Positions 25,828 through 34,347 of a stretch of 48,228 nt of DNA are shown here, in pieces. Position numbers and translations under genes: made by a program. The DNA lies in the NCBI GenBank assembly GCA_024102915.1, contig JAGFJG010000118.1, forward strand, positions 1 through 48,228, given 5' to 3'. Under the pieces are notes generated by a model. It worked only from the letters and a program-made list of their open reading frames with translations. It made no database searches and was not told the DNA's origin. Position 1 is the stretch's first letter; each line of letters starts with the position of its first letter. This stretch comes from Caldilineales bacterium (lineage in GTDB: Bacteria > Chloroflexota > Anaerolineae > J102).

Positions 25828-28638
25828 TTAGTAGTAGCCGAAGTCCGTCAGCATTTCTCGGGTGTCCTCGACAGCCTGGTTGAGGCCATCTTCCACCGAG
25901 ACATCACCAAGGATGATGCTTTGCAGGGCGGGATACCAGAGATTGGTGAAGGAGATCCAGTCGGCGAAGAGGGGCGGGGTGAAGAAGTCTTCTGCGATCT
26001 GCGTTTGCGCCACTTCCAGCCGGATCTTGTCCAACGGCACATCTGACTCGGCGGCATCAGCGATCACGCGGGCCCACACATCGTCACGGACGGCCAACAG
26101 GCCCAGTTTCGACTCGTCATAGGCGACTGCTTCCGAAGAGAGGAACTTGATTAACTGGGCGGCTCCCTCTTTGTTGGCTGCGGCCTTGGGGATCGAGAAG
26201 GCGTGCGCGCCGGCCCAACCGGTGTGGATATCGCCAGCGCCGACCGGGCCACGGACGATGCCGAACTTGCCAGCGACTTTACAACTGTCGGGGTCCTGGA
26301 AATAGCTGTACCAGCCGTACCATTCCAGGTAAAAGGCGATGTTGCCGTCGCAGAAGTTCTGCGCCACTTCGGGCCAGAGGAAGTTGGTGGTGTCGGGCGG
26401 GATCAGACCGTTGTCGTACAGGTCCTTCATCCACTGCGCCGACATCACACCGGCTTCGTCATTGAAGATGGGTTCGAAGTTCTCGTCGAAATAATTGCCG
26501 CCGTTGGCGACCAGGACTTCGTAGTAGCGTCCGGCCAGGGCCTCTTCCTTACCGGCGAACTCGGTGCCGTAGGCCACGACGCCTTCGCCCACGAAGAACT
26601 CGGCCATGTCGTACATCTGCTCAAGGGTTGTAGGCGGGGCGAGGGGATAGCCATAGGCCGCCTCGAATTTCGCCTGCAGGTCGGCGTCCTCGAACAGGTC
26701 GGTGCGGTAGTGCATGCCGCTGATGTCGGCGTGGCGAGGGATGAGCTGCAATGCGCCGTCGATGGTGGCTGCATTGATGATGGCCGGGCTGAAGACTGCC
26801 AGTTCTTCGGGAGTGAAGTACTGGTTGAGGTCTTCGACGAAGTTGGTGTACTGGCTCATGAAACTGGTGTGATTCCAGGCCACATCGAAGTCGACGGTGT
26901 CGGCGGCATAGTTGGTCTTGAGATAACGGTCGATCTCGAAGCCATCGCCCAGGAAGACGATCTCGACTTTGGCGCCGGTCTCTTCCTCGAATTTCTTGAT
27001 GGAATCGTACATGGCTTCGTAAGGCTGACCGCCGATGTTAGCCATGCGGATGGTCTGACCGGAAAGGTCCTTGTCCAGCCCGGCGTATTGCGGCTCGCCC
27101 AGGTCGGTCATGGCCCCGGCTCCTGCGCCGATATCGGGGTTTTCCATACGCTGTTGTACGGCGCCTGCATCATAGTAGCCAAAGTCCACCATCATGGCGG
27201 CGGTGTCCTGCACGGCCTGATTCAGGCCATCTTCCACGGACACATCACCGAGGATGATGCTCTGCAAGATGGGATACCAGAGGTTGGTGAAGGAAATCCA
27301 GTCGGCGAAGAGGGGCGGGGTGTAGAAGTCGTTGGCGATCTGCGTCTGCGCCACTTCCAAACGTTTCTTGTCCAGCGGCACGTCAGACTTGGCGGCGTCC
27401 TCGATGATCAGGCTCCACACGTCATCGCGCACGGGCAGCAAACCGAGCTTGCCCTCGCCGTATGCGACTTCTTGCGAGGAGAGGAATTTGATCAACTGAG
27501 CGGCGGCTTCTTTGTTCTGAGCGGCGGCAGGAATGGAGAAGGCATGAGCGCCAGCCCAACCGGTGTGCTTGTCGATGGCGCCCGTGGGACCACGGGTGAT
27601 GTCGAACTTGCCTGCGACTTTACAACTGTCGGGATCCTGGAAATAGCTGTACCAGCCGTACCATTCCAGATAGAAGGCGATGTTGCCGTCGCAGAACGCC
27701 TGCGCCACTTCCGGCCACAGATAGTTGGTGGTGTCGGGCGGGATCAGGCCGTTGTCGTACAGGTCCTTCATCCACTGCGCCGACATCACGCCCGCTTCGC
27801 TATTGAAGATGGGCGTGAAGTTCTCATCGAAGTAGTTGCCGCCATTGGAAACCAGCACTTCGTAGAAACGACCAGCCAGGGCTTCTTCCTTACCGGCGAA
27901 CACAGTGCCATAGGGGACTGCGCCTTCGCCCACGAAGAATTCGGACATGTCGTACATCTGCTCAAGGGTTGCGGGCGGGGCGAGCGGATAGCCATAGGCC
28001 GCCTCGAACTTCGCCTGCAGGTCGGCGTCACCGAACAGGTCGGTGCGATAGTGCAGACCGCTGATGTCGGCATGGCGAGGAATGAGCTGAAGTTTGCCGT
28101 CGATGGTGGCAGCTTTGATGATGGCCGGGCTGAAGGCCGCCAGTTCTTCCGGCGTGAACCAGTTATTCAGGTCTTCGGTGAAGTTGGAGTACTGGCTCAT
28201 GAAGCTGGTGTGATTCCAGGCTACATCGAAATCGACGGTGTTAGCGGCGTAGTTCGTCTTGAGATAGCGGTCGATCTCGAAGCCGTCACCCAGGAAGACG
28301 ATCTCGACTTTGGCGCCGGTGGCCTCTTCGAAGACTTTGATGGAATCGTACATGGCTTCGTAAGGCTGACCGCCGATGTTGGCCATACGGATGGTGATGC
28401 CGCTCAGGTCTTTGTCAAGACCGGCATAGGAGGCGCGGCCATCTGGCCCCATCATGGGTTCGCCGGATGGTTGCGCTGCGGCAGGGGCTTCGGTGGCTGC
28501 GGGGGCCTCGGTTGCGGCTGGCGCTTCGGTGGGGGCTGGGGCTGGGGTGGGTTCATCACCGCCGCCACAGGCAGCCAGCACGAGAGCCATCGTGATCAGG
28601 ATGGCGATAAGCAGAAAGAATGTGTTACGTCGTTTCAT
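25828..28638 (-). CDS. ABC sugar-binding lipoprotein built of two tandem solute-binding domains
   Basis: 936 residues from the ATG at 28638, about twice the normal length. The signal peptide ends in lipobox LAAC (Cys24), followed by an Ala/Pro/Thr/Glu linker to about residue 70. Two complete extracellular binding domains follow: copy A at 71-489 and copy B at 518-936. Both start YAGLDKDLSG and end in DFGYY, are joined by a 28-residue linker and are offset by exactly 447 codons. By eye they agree at roughly nine residues in ten, including GGQPYEAMYDSIK, LIPRHADISG and WYGWYSYFQDPDSCKVAGKF. They belong to the carbohydrate-binding cluster B/CUT1 type and serve the adjacent MalFG permeases. Confidence 0.93.
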   Translation of the reverse strand: MKRRNTFFLLIAILITMALVLAACGGGDEPTPAPAPTEAPAATEAPAATEAPAAAQPSGEPMMGPDGRASYAGLDKDLSGITIRMANIGGQPYEAMYDSIKVFEEATGAKVEIVFLGDGFEIDRYLKTNYAANTVDFDVAWNHTSFMSQYSNFTEDLNNWFTPEELAAFSPAIIKAATIDGKLQLIPRHADISGLHYRTDLFGDADLQAKFEAAYGYPLAPPATLEQMYDMSEFFVGEGAVPYGTVFAGKEEALAGRFYEVLVSNGGNYFDENFTPIFNSEAGVMSAQWMKDLYDNGLIPPDTTNYLWPEVAQAFCDGNIAFYLEWYGWYSYFQDPDSCKVAGKFDITRGPTGAIDKHTGWAGAHAFSIPAAAQNKEAAAQLIKFLSSQEVAYGEGKLGLLPVRDDVWSLIIEDAAKSDVPLDKKRLEVAQTQIANDFYTPPLFADWISFTNLWYPILQSIILGDVSVEDGLNQAVQDTAAMMVDFGYYDAGAVQQRMENPDIGAGAGAMTDLGEPQYAGLDKDLSGQTIRMANIGGQPYEAMYDSIKKFEEETGAKVEIVFLGDGFEIDRYLKTNYAADTVDFDVAWNHTSFMSQYTNFVEDLNQYFTPEELAVFSPAIINAATIDGALQLIPRHADISGMHYRTDLFEDADLQAKFEAAYGYPLAPPTTLEQMYDMAEFFVGEGVVAYGTEFAGKEEALAGRYYEVLVANGGNYFDENFEPIFNDEAGVMSAQWMKDLYDNGLIPPDTTNFLWPEVAQNFCDGNIAFYLEWYGWYSYFQDPDSCKVAGKFGIVRGPVGAGDIHTGWAGAHAFSIPKAAANKEGAAQLIKFLSSEAVAYDESKLGLLAVRDDVWARVIADAAESDVPLDKIRLEVAQTQIAEDFFTPPLFADWISFTNLWYPALQSIILGDVSVEDGLNQAVEDTREMLTDFGYY
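25831..27087 (-). repeat. Direct repeat copy B of the binding-protein domain
   Basis: 1257 bp encoding residues 518-936. It is homologous to 27172-28428 at an offset of 1341 bp without internal gaps. The copies differ at many third positions and at a number of amino acids, so this is an old duplication and not an assembly echo. Confidence 0.9.
27172..28428 (-). repeat. Direct repeat copy A of the binding-protein domain
   Basis: 1257 bp encoding residues 71-489, the partner of 25831-27087. Confidence 0.9.
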
Positions 28639-28766
28639 GTTCGGACTTCTCCTCATTGAGAGAATGGTGAGTTGTGGTGATTACGATTTGTAATTGAAGT
28701 CTGAGTTCGGGAATGGGCGCCTCCATGAGCCTTGGCAATGAAATCATTGTGAAGTGATTGCGGGTT

Positions 28767-28863
28767 GACGATAGTGACATCACTTTGAAACTGCTGTTTT
28801 TGTCACGGTTGACGATAGACCGCTGACGATGGGCGATAGCAAACTATGTTCAATCGTCTATCG
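28767..28863. repeat. GACGATAG short dispersed repeats upstream of the binding-protein gene
   Basis: GACGATAG occurs at 28767-28774 and 28811-28818, a variant at 28825-28832, and the inverse CTATCG with flank at 28855-28863. A further copy lies in another intergenic spacer at 22845-22852. The rest of 28639-28900 shows only small palindromes such as AATGAAATCATT (28737-28748) and no clear promoter. Confidence 0.5.
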
Positions 28864-28900
28864 TAGAGTAATAAACTTCCGTTAGCATTGGGACTACGAC

Positions 28901-30070
28901 TTAGTTCAGGTCTGCCAGGTCATACTCGCCAAGTCGCAACGGATACTGGCCATGCTCTCTGACCAGCTTCACGACATAGTCATAGTTCGCGCCGGATACG
29001 CTGCTCGGCACGGAATGGTCGGATTGGAAGATGAGTCCGCCGCCTTTGGCCGCATTCAGCTTGCGCAGGGTGATCGCTTTGAGTTGCTCTTCCTCGCTGT
29101 CGGCCCATTCCATCACATCCATATTGCCGCAGAATCCGAGCTGATGGCCGTATTGCCGCCGAAGTTCCACCACATCCAGCCCGGCCTTGGCTTCGAGCGG
29201 ATTGTAGGCGTCGATGCCGGTCTCGATGAAGTCGGGCAACAAGCGCTTCACATTGCCGCAGCCGTGATAAATGACGGGCAGATTGTTGGCGTGGCAGACA
29301 TTGACCATTTCGATCAGGTAGGGCTTGTAATGCGCCCGCCACCAGTCCGGCGAGAAGAATAGATCCTTCTTGTAGGCGATATCGCCCCAGATGACCATGC
29401 CGTCGAGCAAACCGTCGGCGGCTTCGATCTGCGCCTTGAGGATTTCGATGGCGAATTGCATGGTGCGCTCGATAAACTGCCCGTGCTCTTCCGGATACAG
29501 CGCCGACCACAACATGTTGTTTTCTGGGCCGATGATGCGAGTCATGTATTCGTTGGCTTCGCAGATGCTGCCATAGACGGCGAAGTCTGGCCGGATCGAT
29601 TTTACCGTCTCGATCCAGGGCGGGCTGTTGCGCTGAAAACCGTCGCCCACACCGGCGATCTGGTTGTCACCGGCGGCGAAGAACCGGCGTTCATCCCACG
29701 GGTCATCGAACTCGAACGCCATCGCTTTCTCGATGGTATCGGTGTCGAACCCGATGAATTCGGGCATCGGATCGTGGAATTTCTTGCGCAGGATCGCTTC
29801 GAAGCCGGTACGGACGATGACCTCTTCGTCGGTCTCTTTGATGGTCTCGAAAGGCTTGATATGCGGGTCCAGGTTGGGGATCGTCACCTGCCAGTCGAGG
29901 TCGTAGTATTTGTAAGGGCTGGCATCCGCCGCCAGACCTAATTCCTGACGCCAGCGCTCAATGAAGCTGCCCCAGAAGAAATCGCTGATCGGCACCTGGT
30001 CGCCCTCTTCATGCCGGAGGGCCTTGTTCATGCGAGTTATCTTAGCGAGAGCATTTGGTGTGCGGTTCAT
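28901..30070 (-). CDS. UroD-family methyltransferase-like protein (copy 2, HxC type)
   Basis: 389 residues from the ATG at 30070 (GAGG upstream); an in-frame TTG four codons earlier overlaps that site. The UroD barrel starts at MNKALRHEEGDQVPISDFFWG. The metal-site position is VIYHGCGNVKRLLP, with the HxCG arrangement of the zinc site in MtaA-type corrinoid methyltransferases. A second Cys occurs in LGFCGNMDVMEW, so this copy keeps a plausible zinc site that other copies lack. It lies between rhamnose mutarotase and the sugar-binding protein. The substrate is unknown. Confidence 0.85.
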   Translation of the reverse strand: MNRTPNALAKITRMNKALRHEEGDQVPISDFFWGSFIERWRQELGLAADASPYKYYDLDWQVTIPNLDPHIKPFETIKETDEEVIVRTGFEAILRKKFHDPMPEFIGFDTDTIEKAMAFEFDDPWDERRFFAAGDNQIAGVGDGFQRNSPPWIETVKSIRPDFAVYGSICEANEYMTRIIGPENNMLWSALYPEEHGQFIERTMQFAIEILKAQIEAADGLLDGMVIWGDIAYKKDLFFSPDWWRAHYKPYLIEMVNVCHANNLPVIYHGCGNVKRLLPDFIETGIDAYNPLEAKAGLDVVELRRQYGHQLGFCGNMDVMEWADSEEEQLKAITLRKLNAAKGGGLIFQSDHSVPSSVSGANYDYVVKLVREHGQYPLRLGEYDLADLN

Positions 30071-30156
30071 TTTTGTCCTCAAAATTAATGACTGATGATC
30101 GATGATTGAGAATAGTTCGTAGCGAGGCTGAATTCTTAATCATTGATCCTTGTTTG

Positions 30157-30492
30157 TTAATCCATGTGAAAAACTTCTTCCATCTCCGCCCACCATTCAC
30201 CCTCGGCTCTGGTCTCGACCGGGCGCTGCATGGGCATCATGATGTCCCACCACTCCTGGGTTTTGGGGTCGGCGGCCATTTTCGCCATGTCGGCGGCAAA
30301 GTCGTCGCCGACGTATTCGAAATAGGCGAAAAGCAGGGGGATGCCGTTGACATCTTTGTAATAAATGGAATAGTTCTGGATATTGCATTGCTGGATCATG
30401 TCCAGGATTTCGGGCCAGACCGCAGCATGATATGCGATGTAGCTGTCGAGTTGTTCCTGACCGACTCCAATCACTTGGCCGTGACGATGCAT
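30157..30492 (-). CDS. rhaM: L-rhamnose mutarotase family protein
   Basis: 111 residues from the ATG at 30492 (AAAGGAG eight bases upstream), the normal RhaM size. Family blocks are YIAYHAAVWPEILDMI, NYSIYYKDVNGIPLLFAYFEYVG, and the C-terminal QEWWDIMMPMQRPV with a tail rich in Trp and Glu. The family interconverts alpha and beta anomers of L-rhamnose or similar deoxysugars with active-site His, Tyr and Trp. Its position between UroD genes and next to a sugar ABC transporter suggests that the imported substrate is a rhamnose-like, perhaps O-methylated, sugar. Confidence 0.9.
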   Translation of the reverse strand: MHRHGQVIGVGQEQLDSYIAYHAAVWPEILDMIQQCNIQNYSIYYKDVNGIPLLFAYFEYVGDDFAADMAKMAADPKTQEWWDIMMPMQRPVETRAEGEWWAEMEEVFHMD

Positions 30493-30561
30493 TTTTTTCG
30501 CTCCTTTCGGGGTATGTTTACTGATTGGGATATGGTGGATGAGGTGACAGTGAGCAGTAAA

Positions 30562-30636
30562 CAGTAATCGGTAGTCGGTAATCAGATTGTCCACTGCGTT
30601 AAACACCGATAACTGAACACTGACTACCGATTACTG
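30562..30636. repeat. Intergenic inverted repeat of the CAGTAATC family
   Basis: CAGTAATCGGTAGTC (30562-30576) and GACTACCGATTACTG (30622-30636) are perfect 15-bp arms. More CAGTAA/TTACTG-like units lie inside and around them. It is of the same family as 334-371. Confidence 0.8.
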
Positions 30637-30644
30637 ACCACACT

Positions 30645-31721
30645 CTATACTGAATAACTGCCGCATTCTTTGATCGTCTCGTACATGATGATCACGTTTT
30701 CGACGGGGGTTTCGGGCAATAGATAATCATGGCTGGGCGATGCGATGAAACCGCCGCCCGGCATCATCGTGTTCAGCACGTCAATCGTGAGCTGGCGAGC
30801 CCCGGCGGGCGTGGTTTCGATCAAAGCCTGGGTGTCGATGCAGCCAAAAAAGGTGAAATCTTTGCCAAAGTCCCTCTTAAGCCCGCTGAGTTCCATGCCG
30901 GTGGCATAAGGCTGCACGGATTGCATGCCGTCCATGCCAATGCCGATCAGGTCGGGGATCAGCAAGCGCATAGCGCCGTCGGTGTGCAAGACCACCCGCT
31001 TTCCATAGGCGTGCCCCAGTTTGACGAAGCGCTGCAATTGCGGCAGCACGAATTCACGAAAAAGGGGCGGGCTGACCAACGGGCCGGTCTGGGCGCCGAG
31101 GTCATTGCCGATGAAGAAAATATCGATGGCGTCGCCCGTCGCCTCGAAGATGCGGCGGCTGACTTCCAGGTAATAGTCCGCCGTGTACTTCATCACCGCA
31201 TGCACGATGTCGGGATTGTCGTACATCTGGTAGATCAGGCCATCGAAATCGAGCAGGTCGATGGCGTCGTGCCAGAAGGGCGACCACTCGCCGCCGAGGA
31301 TGGCGAATTCACCGTCCCACTGCTCGGCGTCATTTTTGATGTGCGAGACGTCGATCCAGTCAGGGTTTGGCCAGGGATAGGCGTGCACCTCGGCCAGCGA
31401 CGCGTCTTTCAACGGCGAATTCAGCGGCATGCCATAACCGTAGCCATGCCGCTCGATGTCGAAAGGCGAGCGCCAGGTCGCTTCGGTGGAGGAAAGCATT
31501 TTGTCGGGGCTGCGTTCGGGTGGGCCGACGTATCGGGAGAATACCCGTCGGAAGTCGTCGCCCAGATAGCGCAAGAGCGCTTCGTCGTCGGACAGGCCCA
31601 GAAAGCCACGCGCCAGCGCCTTCCATTCAGGGGAAGCGCCTAGCCAGCAAGGTGTGTGATCCGGCTCTTGGTGCGCAAAGGCGGTGAGTACTCGTTGGCG
31701 TGAAGTCATTGTGCGTGTCAT
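30645..31721 (-). CDS. UroD-family methyltransferase-like protein (copy 3)
   Basis: 358 residues from ATG at 31721; a second ATG four codons in (31709) is equally possible and the longer frame to 31769 is unlikely. The UroD fold opens with SRQRVLTAFAHQEPDHTPCW. The metal-site position is VVLHTDGAMRLLIPDLI, followed by GMDGMQSVQPYATGMELSGLKRDFG and FTFFGCIDTQ. The MPGGGFIASPSHDYLLPETP block near the C-terminus is the usual UroD-methyltransferase ending. It follows the LacI-UroD gene by 40 bases and is probably co-transcribed with it. Confidence 0.83.
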   Translation of the reverse strand: MTRTMTSRQRVLTAFAHQEPDHTPCWLGASPEWKALARGFLGLSDDEALLRYLGDDFRRVFSRYVGPPERSPDKMLSSTEATWRSPFDIERHGYGYGMPLNSPLKDASLAEVHAYPWPNPDWIDVSHIKNDAEQWDGEFAILGGEWSPFWHDAIDLLDFDGLIYQMYDNPDIVHAVMKYTADYYLEVSRRIFEATGDAIDIFFIGNDLGAQTGPLVSPPLFREFVLPQLQRFVKLGHAYGKRVVLHTDGAMRLLIPDLIGIGMDGMQSVQPYATGMELSGLKRDFGKDFTFFGCIDTQALIETTPAGARQLTIDVLNTMMPGGGFIASPSHDYLLPETPVENVIIMYETIKECGSYSV

Positions 31722-31761
31722 TGTCGATTTCCAGGTAGATTCGGATACGTGCTCTGCAAAG

Positions 31762-34029
31762 TTAGCCAATCACTGTAGCAGGGCTGGCTGTGGAAAAATG
31801 CAATTCGGGTTGCCCGATGCCCAACGTGGCGAGGCGATGCGAAACCTTGACCATCGCTTCGTAGGGTTGCGGCGGGACGCCTTCGTCCAGTGCGCCCGAT
31901 GTGCTGAAGATATACCGGCCATTTTTCCCGAAAGTGTCATATAAGCGGCCAACGGTTTCTTCCACAACAGTCTCGGTGCCGTACAAAAGCAGGGATGTGG
32001 GGAACCCGCCCGTCAGAATGATGCGATCTCCCCATTCTTTCTGGATTTCGGCGATATCATTGGATTCAGGGCTGACGGGATGGACGGCATCAAAGCCCAG
32101 GCGTACGAGGATTGGCAGCAGGTTTCGCAGTTGGCCTGATGTGTGGATTACCAGAGGTTTGGCATAAGCCTTCGCTGGCGCTAGCAGGCGTTCCATGCGG
32201 GGCAGGTAGTGCTCTTCCAGGAATTTCGGGGAGACTAATGGCCCGGTCTGGTGGGCGAGTTCGTCGCGAATGAGGATGAAGGTCAGGTCGTTGGCGAAAC
32301 GGTCGCAAACGGCCCGCATCACTCGCTCCTGGTGCGAGAGCATCATGTCCATCAGGCGCAGGAGGAAAGCCTGGTCATCGTAGAGCAGGAAGAGGGCGTC
32401 ATCCAGCCCCACCGCCCGCAACGCGCTCTGGAAGAATGAGGCGAAGGATGCGAACACGCCCACGCCGGTTCCTTCGGCGGCCCGGAGGTACATCTCCAAC
32501 GTATTGAGCTGGTCAGCCAGCGGCGCCGGCGATTCCAGACGTTCCAGGTCATCCCAACCTTTGATTGTGCCGTCGATGTATTGGTGTTGTCCGTGGCTGG
32601 TGACGCCGTAGACATTGTTCGGATACCAGTAAAAGGGGCAGGGGACGGCGTCGATGCCCAGGCGTTGGGCGAACTCCACATGCTCGGCAGGCGAGATTGC
32701 GGGATTTCCGCTCCCTCTGCCATTTTCGGATGCGGCTGACAGTTTTCTGCCAAGCACATATTCCACAAGCGTCTGGCCGGTCACCTGAAGTTCGAAATGG
32801 GGGATGCGATCAGGCTGACCGCCCGTGAATACGGACTGGAGTCGGCTTGCGTCCGATTTATCTTCGTTGGAGATTCCGGGTAAACGCCGCACCAACGCTG
32901 CTCCATACTCAGGGACGTTCACCGAAGCGGTCCGCAGTTCCGCAGGCGTTAGATGTTTGACGAGTTGCGATTTGACTTCCGCTTCTTTGCGCAACGGCAG
33001 ACTCAGGACCGAGCGGGACTCGTCGTTGAGAGAACTGCCACAGGAATGGCGGATGATGACACGGGTAGGCAGCACCACACGCCGGGGCCGCAACGCGACG
33101 TCTGAATCCAGGCGGCTGAGCAGAAGTTGGGCGGCATTTGCGCCGATATCGTAGGCGGGTTGCACCACCACCGTCAGGAAGGGGAAGAGGCGCGAGGTGT
33201 TGGGCAAGTCATCGAAGCACACGAGGGCGATATCGTAGGGCACGCGCAATCCCAGGGCGTCGAATGCGTCGAGGGCGCCCATCGCTAGAGCGTTGTTGGC
33301 GGCGAAGATCGCCGAAGGACGTTCGGGCGAGTTCAGCAATTGATGGGTGAGCCTTTCGCCGGAGATCGAGCGAAATTCGCCGTATTTGACAATGCCCGCA
33401 TCATAGGGGATGTTCGCCTCGGCCAGGGCGATACGATAGCCAATCTCACGGTCGACAGCGGTGGACGTATTCATAGGGCCGGACAACATGGCGATGCGAC
33501 GATGTCCCAAATCGATGAGGTGTTTGACGACTGCCCGACTGCCAGAGATAGAATCACCCGTGACTGTGTCCACATCCCAACCACTGAGATACCTATCGAT
33601 GACCACGGTGGGGATGTTGCGCTGGCGAAGCATCCCCAGATTTTGGGCGTCGGAATCATAGGGGGCGATTGCGACGCCATCGACCCGCTGGCTGATGACG
33701 GCTTCCAGATAACGCTGCTGTTTGGCGGCGCTTTCGTCAGTATTGCACAGGAAAATCGAATACCCCCGGCTTTGGGCGGCATCCTCGACGCCCCGCGCCA
33801 CTGTCGTCCAGAATTGATTCTGGATGTCGGGCACAATGAGGGCTAGGCTGTGCGTGCGTTTCGAACGCAGACTTTGGGCGACTCCGCTTGGCACATATCC
33901 CAACTCATCGATAGCCTGCTCCACCCTGGCGCGCGTCTGCGGGCTCACGTTGCTGGCGTTATTGATAACGCGTGAGACTGTGACGGTCGAGACCCCGGCT
34001 TTTTTAGCGACGTCGCTGATGGTGGCCAA
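31762..34029 (-). CDS. LacI-family transcription regulator fused to a UroD methyltransferase-like domain
   Basis: 755 residues. Residues 2-60 are a complete LacI helix-turn-helix and hinge (TISDVAKKAGVSTVTVSRVIN, GVAQSLRSKRT). About 60-335 is the periplasmic-binding-like effector domain (SLALIVPDIQNQFWTTVARG, VVIDRYLSGWDVDTV, RPSAIFAANNALAMGALDA). About 335-405 is a linker. About 406-740 is a UroD domain (GGQPDRIPHFELQV, SPAEHVEFAQRLGIDAV, VIHTSGQLRNLLP, HPVSPESNDIAEIQKEWG). The UroD part resembles the stand-alone protein at 21661-22734, but HTDG is HTSG here. LacI repressors are normally about 340 residues. The frame is open throughout, so the fusion is encoded as one protein. A palindrome in the divergent promoter 35 bases upstream is a likely self-operator. 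Confidence 0.9.
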   Translation of the reverse strand: MATISDVAKKAGVSTVTVSRVINNASNVSPQTRARVEQAIDELGYVPSGVAQSLRSKRTHSLALIVPDIQNQFWTTVARGVEDAAQSRGYSIFLCNTDESAAKQQRYLEAVISQRVDGVAIAPYDSDAQNLGMLRQRNIPTVVIDRYLSGWDVDTVTGDSISGSRAVVKHLIDLGHRRIAMLSGPMNTSTAVDREIGYRIALAEANIPYDAGIVKYGEFRSISGERLTHQLLNSPERPSAIFAANNALAMGALDAFDALGLRVPYDIALVCFDDLPNTSRLFPFLTVVVQPAYDIGANAAQLLLSRLDSDVALRPRRVVLPTRVIIRHSCGSSLNDESRSVLSLPLRKEAEVKSQLVKHLTPAELRTASVNVPEYGAALVRRLPGISNEDKSDASRLQSVFTGGQPDRIPHFELQVTGQTLVEYVLGRKLSAASENGRGSGNPAISPAEHVEFAQRLGIDAVPCPFYWYPNNVYGVTSHGQHQYIDGTIKGWDDLERLESPAPLADQLNTLEMYLRAAEGTGVGVFASFASFFQSALRAVGLDDALFLLYDDQAFLLRLMDMMLSHQERVMRAVCDRFANDLTFILIRDELAHQTGPLVSPKFLEEHYLPRMERLLAPAKAYAKPLVIHTSGQLRNLLPILVRLGFDAVHPVSPESNDIAEIQKEWGDRIILTGGFPTSLLLYGTETVVEETVGRLYDTFGKNGRYIFSTSGALDEGVPPQPYEAMVKVSHRLATLGIGQPELHFSTASPATVIG

Positions 34030-34050
34030 GTGGCAGAGTCCTGAAGATGA

Positions 34051-34079
34051 TTGACGATGACAATAATCGATACCATGAT
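34051..34079 (+). promoter_or_regulatory. Promoter of the corrinoid/UroD/activator operon
   Basis: TTGACG (34051-34056), a 17-nt spacer and CATGAT (34074-34079). The -10 lies inside the LacI-type palindrome, so regulator binding would block it. The leader to 34348 would be about 260 nt. Confidence 0.45.
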
Positions 34080-34087
34080 ATCGATTA
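34064..34087. promoter_or_regulatory. LacI-type operator palindrome in the divergent promoter region
   Basis: TAATCGATA (34064-34072) and TATCGATTA (34079-34087) are perfect arms around CCATGA, whose inner CATG extends the symmetry; only one base pair of 24 breaks it. Size, central symmetry and place between the LacI-UroD gene and the corrinoid operon fit a LacI-family operator. Confidence 0.7.
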
Positions 34088-34347
34088 CATTGGACTTTAG
34101 CTTACTTGATCGTGAGGCCGGTGTCAAATCTTTTTCATGGTATGAAATGCCCAAAATATGCCGGAAATATGACATATATCATGGCTGCGTGTCAGACGAC
34201 AGGCTATACTGCACTATGCAGCCACCAGACAATCGCGACGGTTGGCTGCGCGCGCCAGCCTGTCTTCGCGCTGTTGTGCAGGCAATCAGTCTCGGATTAT
34301 TTTTCATACATCCGAAAATGCACCGTTATTATCAAAGGAGATTTGCA
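34088..34347 (+). other. Long leader of the corrinoid operon, no gene seen
   Basis: About 260 bases between operator and start codon. It contains small hairpins, for example GGCTG/CAGCC around 34245-34262 and CTGCA/TGCAG around 34208-34220. The good ribosome site AAAGGAG lies seven bases before the ATG at 34348. No B12-box of a cobalamin riboswitch was found. Confidence 0.4.

Noticed and set aside
26203..28659. An 818-codon open frame on the plus strand, antisense to the duplicated binding-protein gene.
   Set aside because: It mirrors the codon structure of the lipoprotein gene, repeats with the same period, has no recognisable domain and no ribosome site. It is a shadow frame.
34088..34347. 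Possible cobalamin riboswitch in the leader of the corrinoid operon.
   Set aside because: I could not find a B12-box or the conserved core pairing, only small hairpins. A covariance search would be decisive.
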